DNA of 35,075 nt from Candidatus Homeothermus arabinoxylanisolvens (GTDB lineage: Bacteria; Bacteroidota; Bacteroidia; Bacteroidales; Muribaculaceae). The position numbers and the translations under genes are program-made. The stretch spans positions 1-35,075 of the forward strand of contig LUJO01000033.1 in the NCBI GenBank assembly GCA_001689405.1. The letters are read 5' to 3'. A model generated the notes under the pieces. It was given only the letters and a program-made list of their open reading frames with translations, was not told where the DNA came from and did no database searches. Shown one piece after another: positions 35,068 through 35,075 of this stretch. How positions within the stretch are numbered: position 1 is the first letter of the stretch; every line of letters starts with the position of its first letter.

Positions 35068-35075
35068 TTTTTTTG

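Noticed and set aside
1..35075. The whole window as one large transposon bounded by the 18-bp repeats
   Set aside because: The interior is ordinary chromosome with gdhA and serB. No transposase, integrase or mobilization gene is present, and the left repeat truncates a gene that points inward.
1..35075. CRISPR arrays, tRNA or rRNA genes, phage genes
   Set aside because: No regularly spaced repeats, no tRNA-like cloverleaf sequence and no phage structural or integrase genes were seen on either strand.

Overview
The window looks like the chromosome of a gut-type member of the Bacteroidales, most likely near Muribaculaceae (an inference from gene content; no rRNA gene is present). The evidence is a SusC/SusD pair, a hybrid two-component regulator, GLPGLI-family proteins, a Bacteroidetes-type glutamate dehydrogenase, and promoters of the Bacteroidetes form TTTG-N19/20-TAnnTTTG.

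Layout. (1) 1-2443: a GH95 alpha-L-fucosidase gene that has lost its start at the left edge, where an 18-bp sequence occurs that is repeated in inverted orientation at the right edge. (2) 2497-6518, minus: a hybrid two-component sensor/regulator (HTCS) split into two frames at a run of eight C's. (3) 6519-7064: a regulatory spacer with a clear promoter. (4) 7065-16248, plus: an operon of a lipoprotein metallophosphoesterase, SusC, SusD and a BACON-domain surface lipoprotein. With the HTCS, and perhaps the GH95, it forms a polysaccharide-utilization-type locus (PUL). (5) 16442-17773, minus: glutamate dehydrogenase. (6) 17885-22359, minus: a 5'-nucleotidase followed by a NagZ-like GH3/beta-lactamase-fold fusion protein. 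(7) 22501-29311, minus: a tightly packed five-gene operon, GLPGLI-GLPGLI-TonB-type outer-membrane receptor-S41 peptidase-GLPGLI, with ATGA overlaps or 1-2 base gaps. (8) 29504-35017, plus: N-acetylglucosamine-kinase-like ATPase, phosphoserine phosphatase SerB, a patatin/outer-membrane-barrel protein, and LrgA/LrgB membrane proteins.

How the parts work together. The HTCS would sense a glycan breakdown product in the periplasm and switch on the SusCD operon, whose products bind and import the ligand. The phosphoesterase at the head of that operon hints that the ligand or a by-product carries phosphate. The GH3 fusion and the nucleotidase are exported salvage enzymes. The GLPGLI/TonB/S41 operon has no established function and is the best candidate here for an undescribed envelope system.

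Main cautions. The HTCS frameshift could be a sequencing error or a phase-variable switch. The repeats at the two edges suggest that the contig is bounded by copies of an insertion sequence, so the left-end gene may be truncated in the assembly only. All promoter and operator calls were made by eye.
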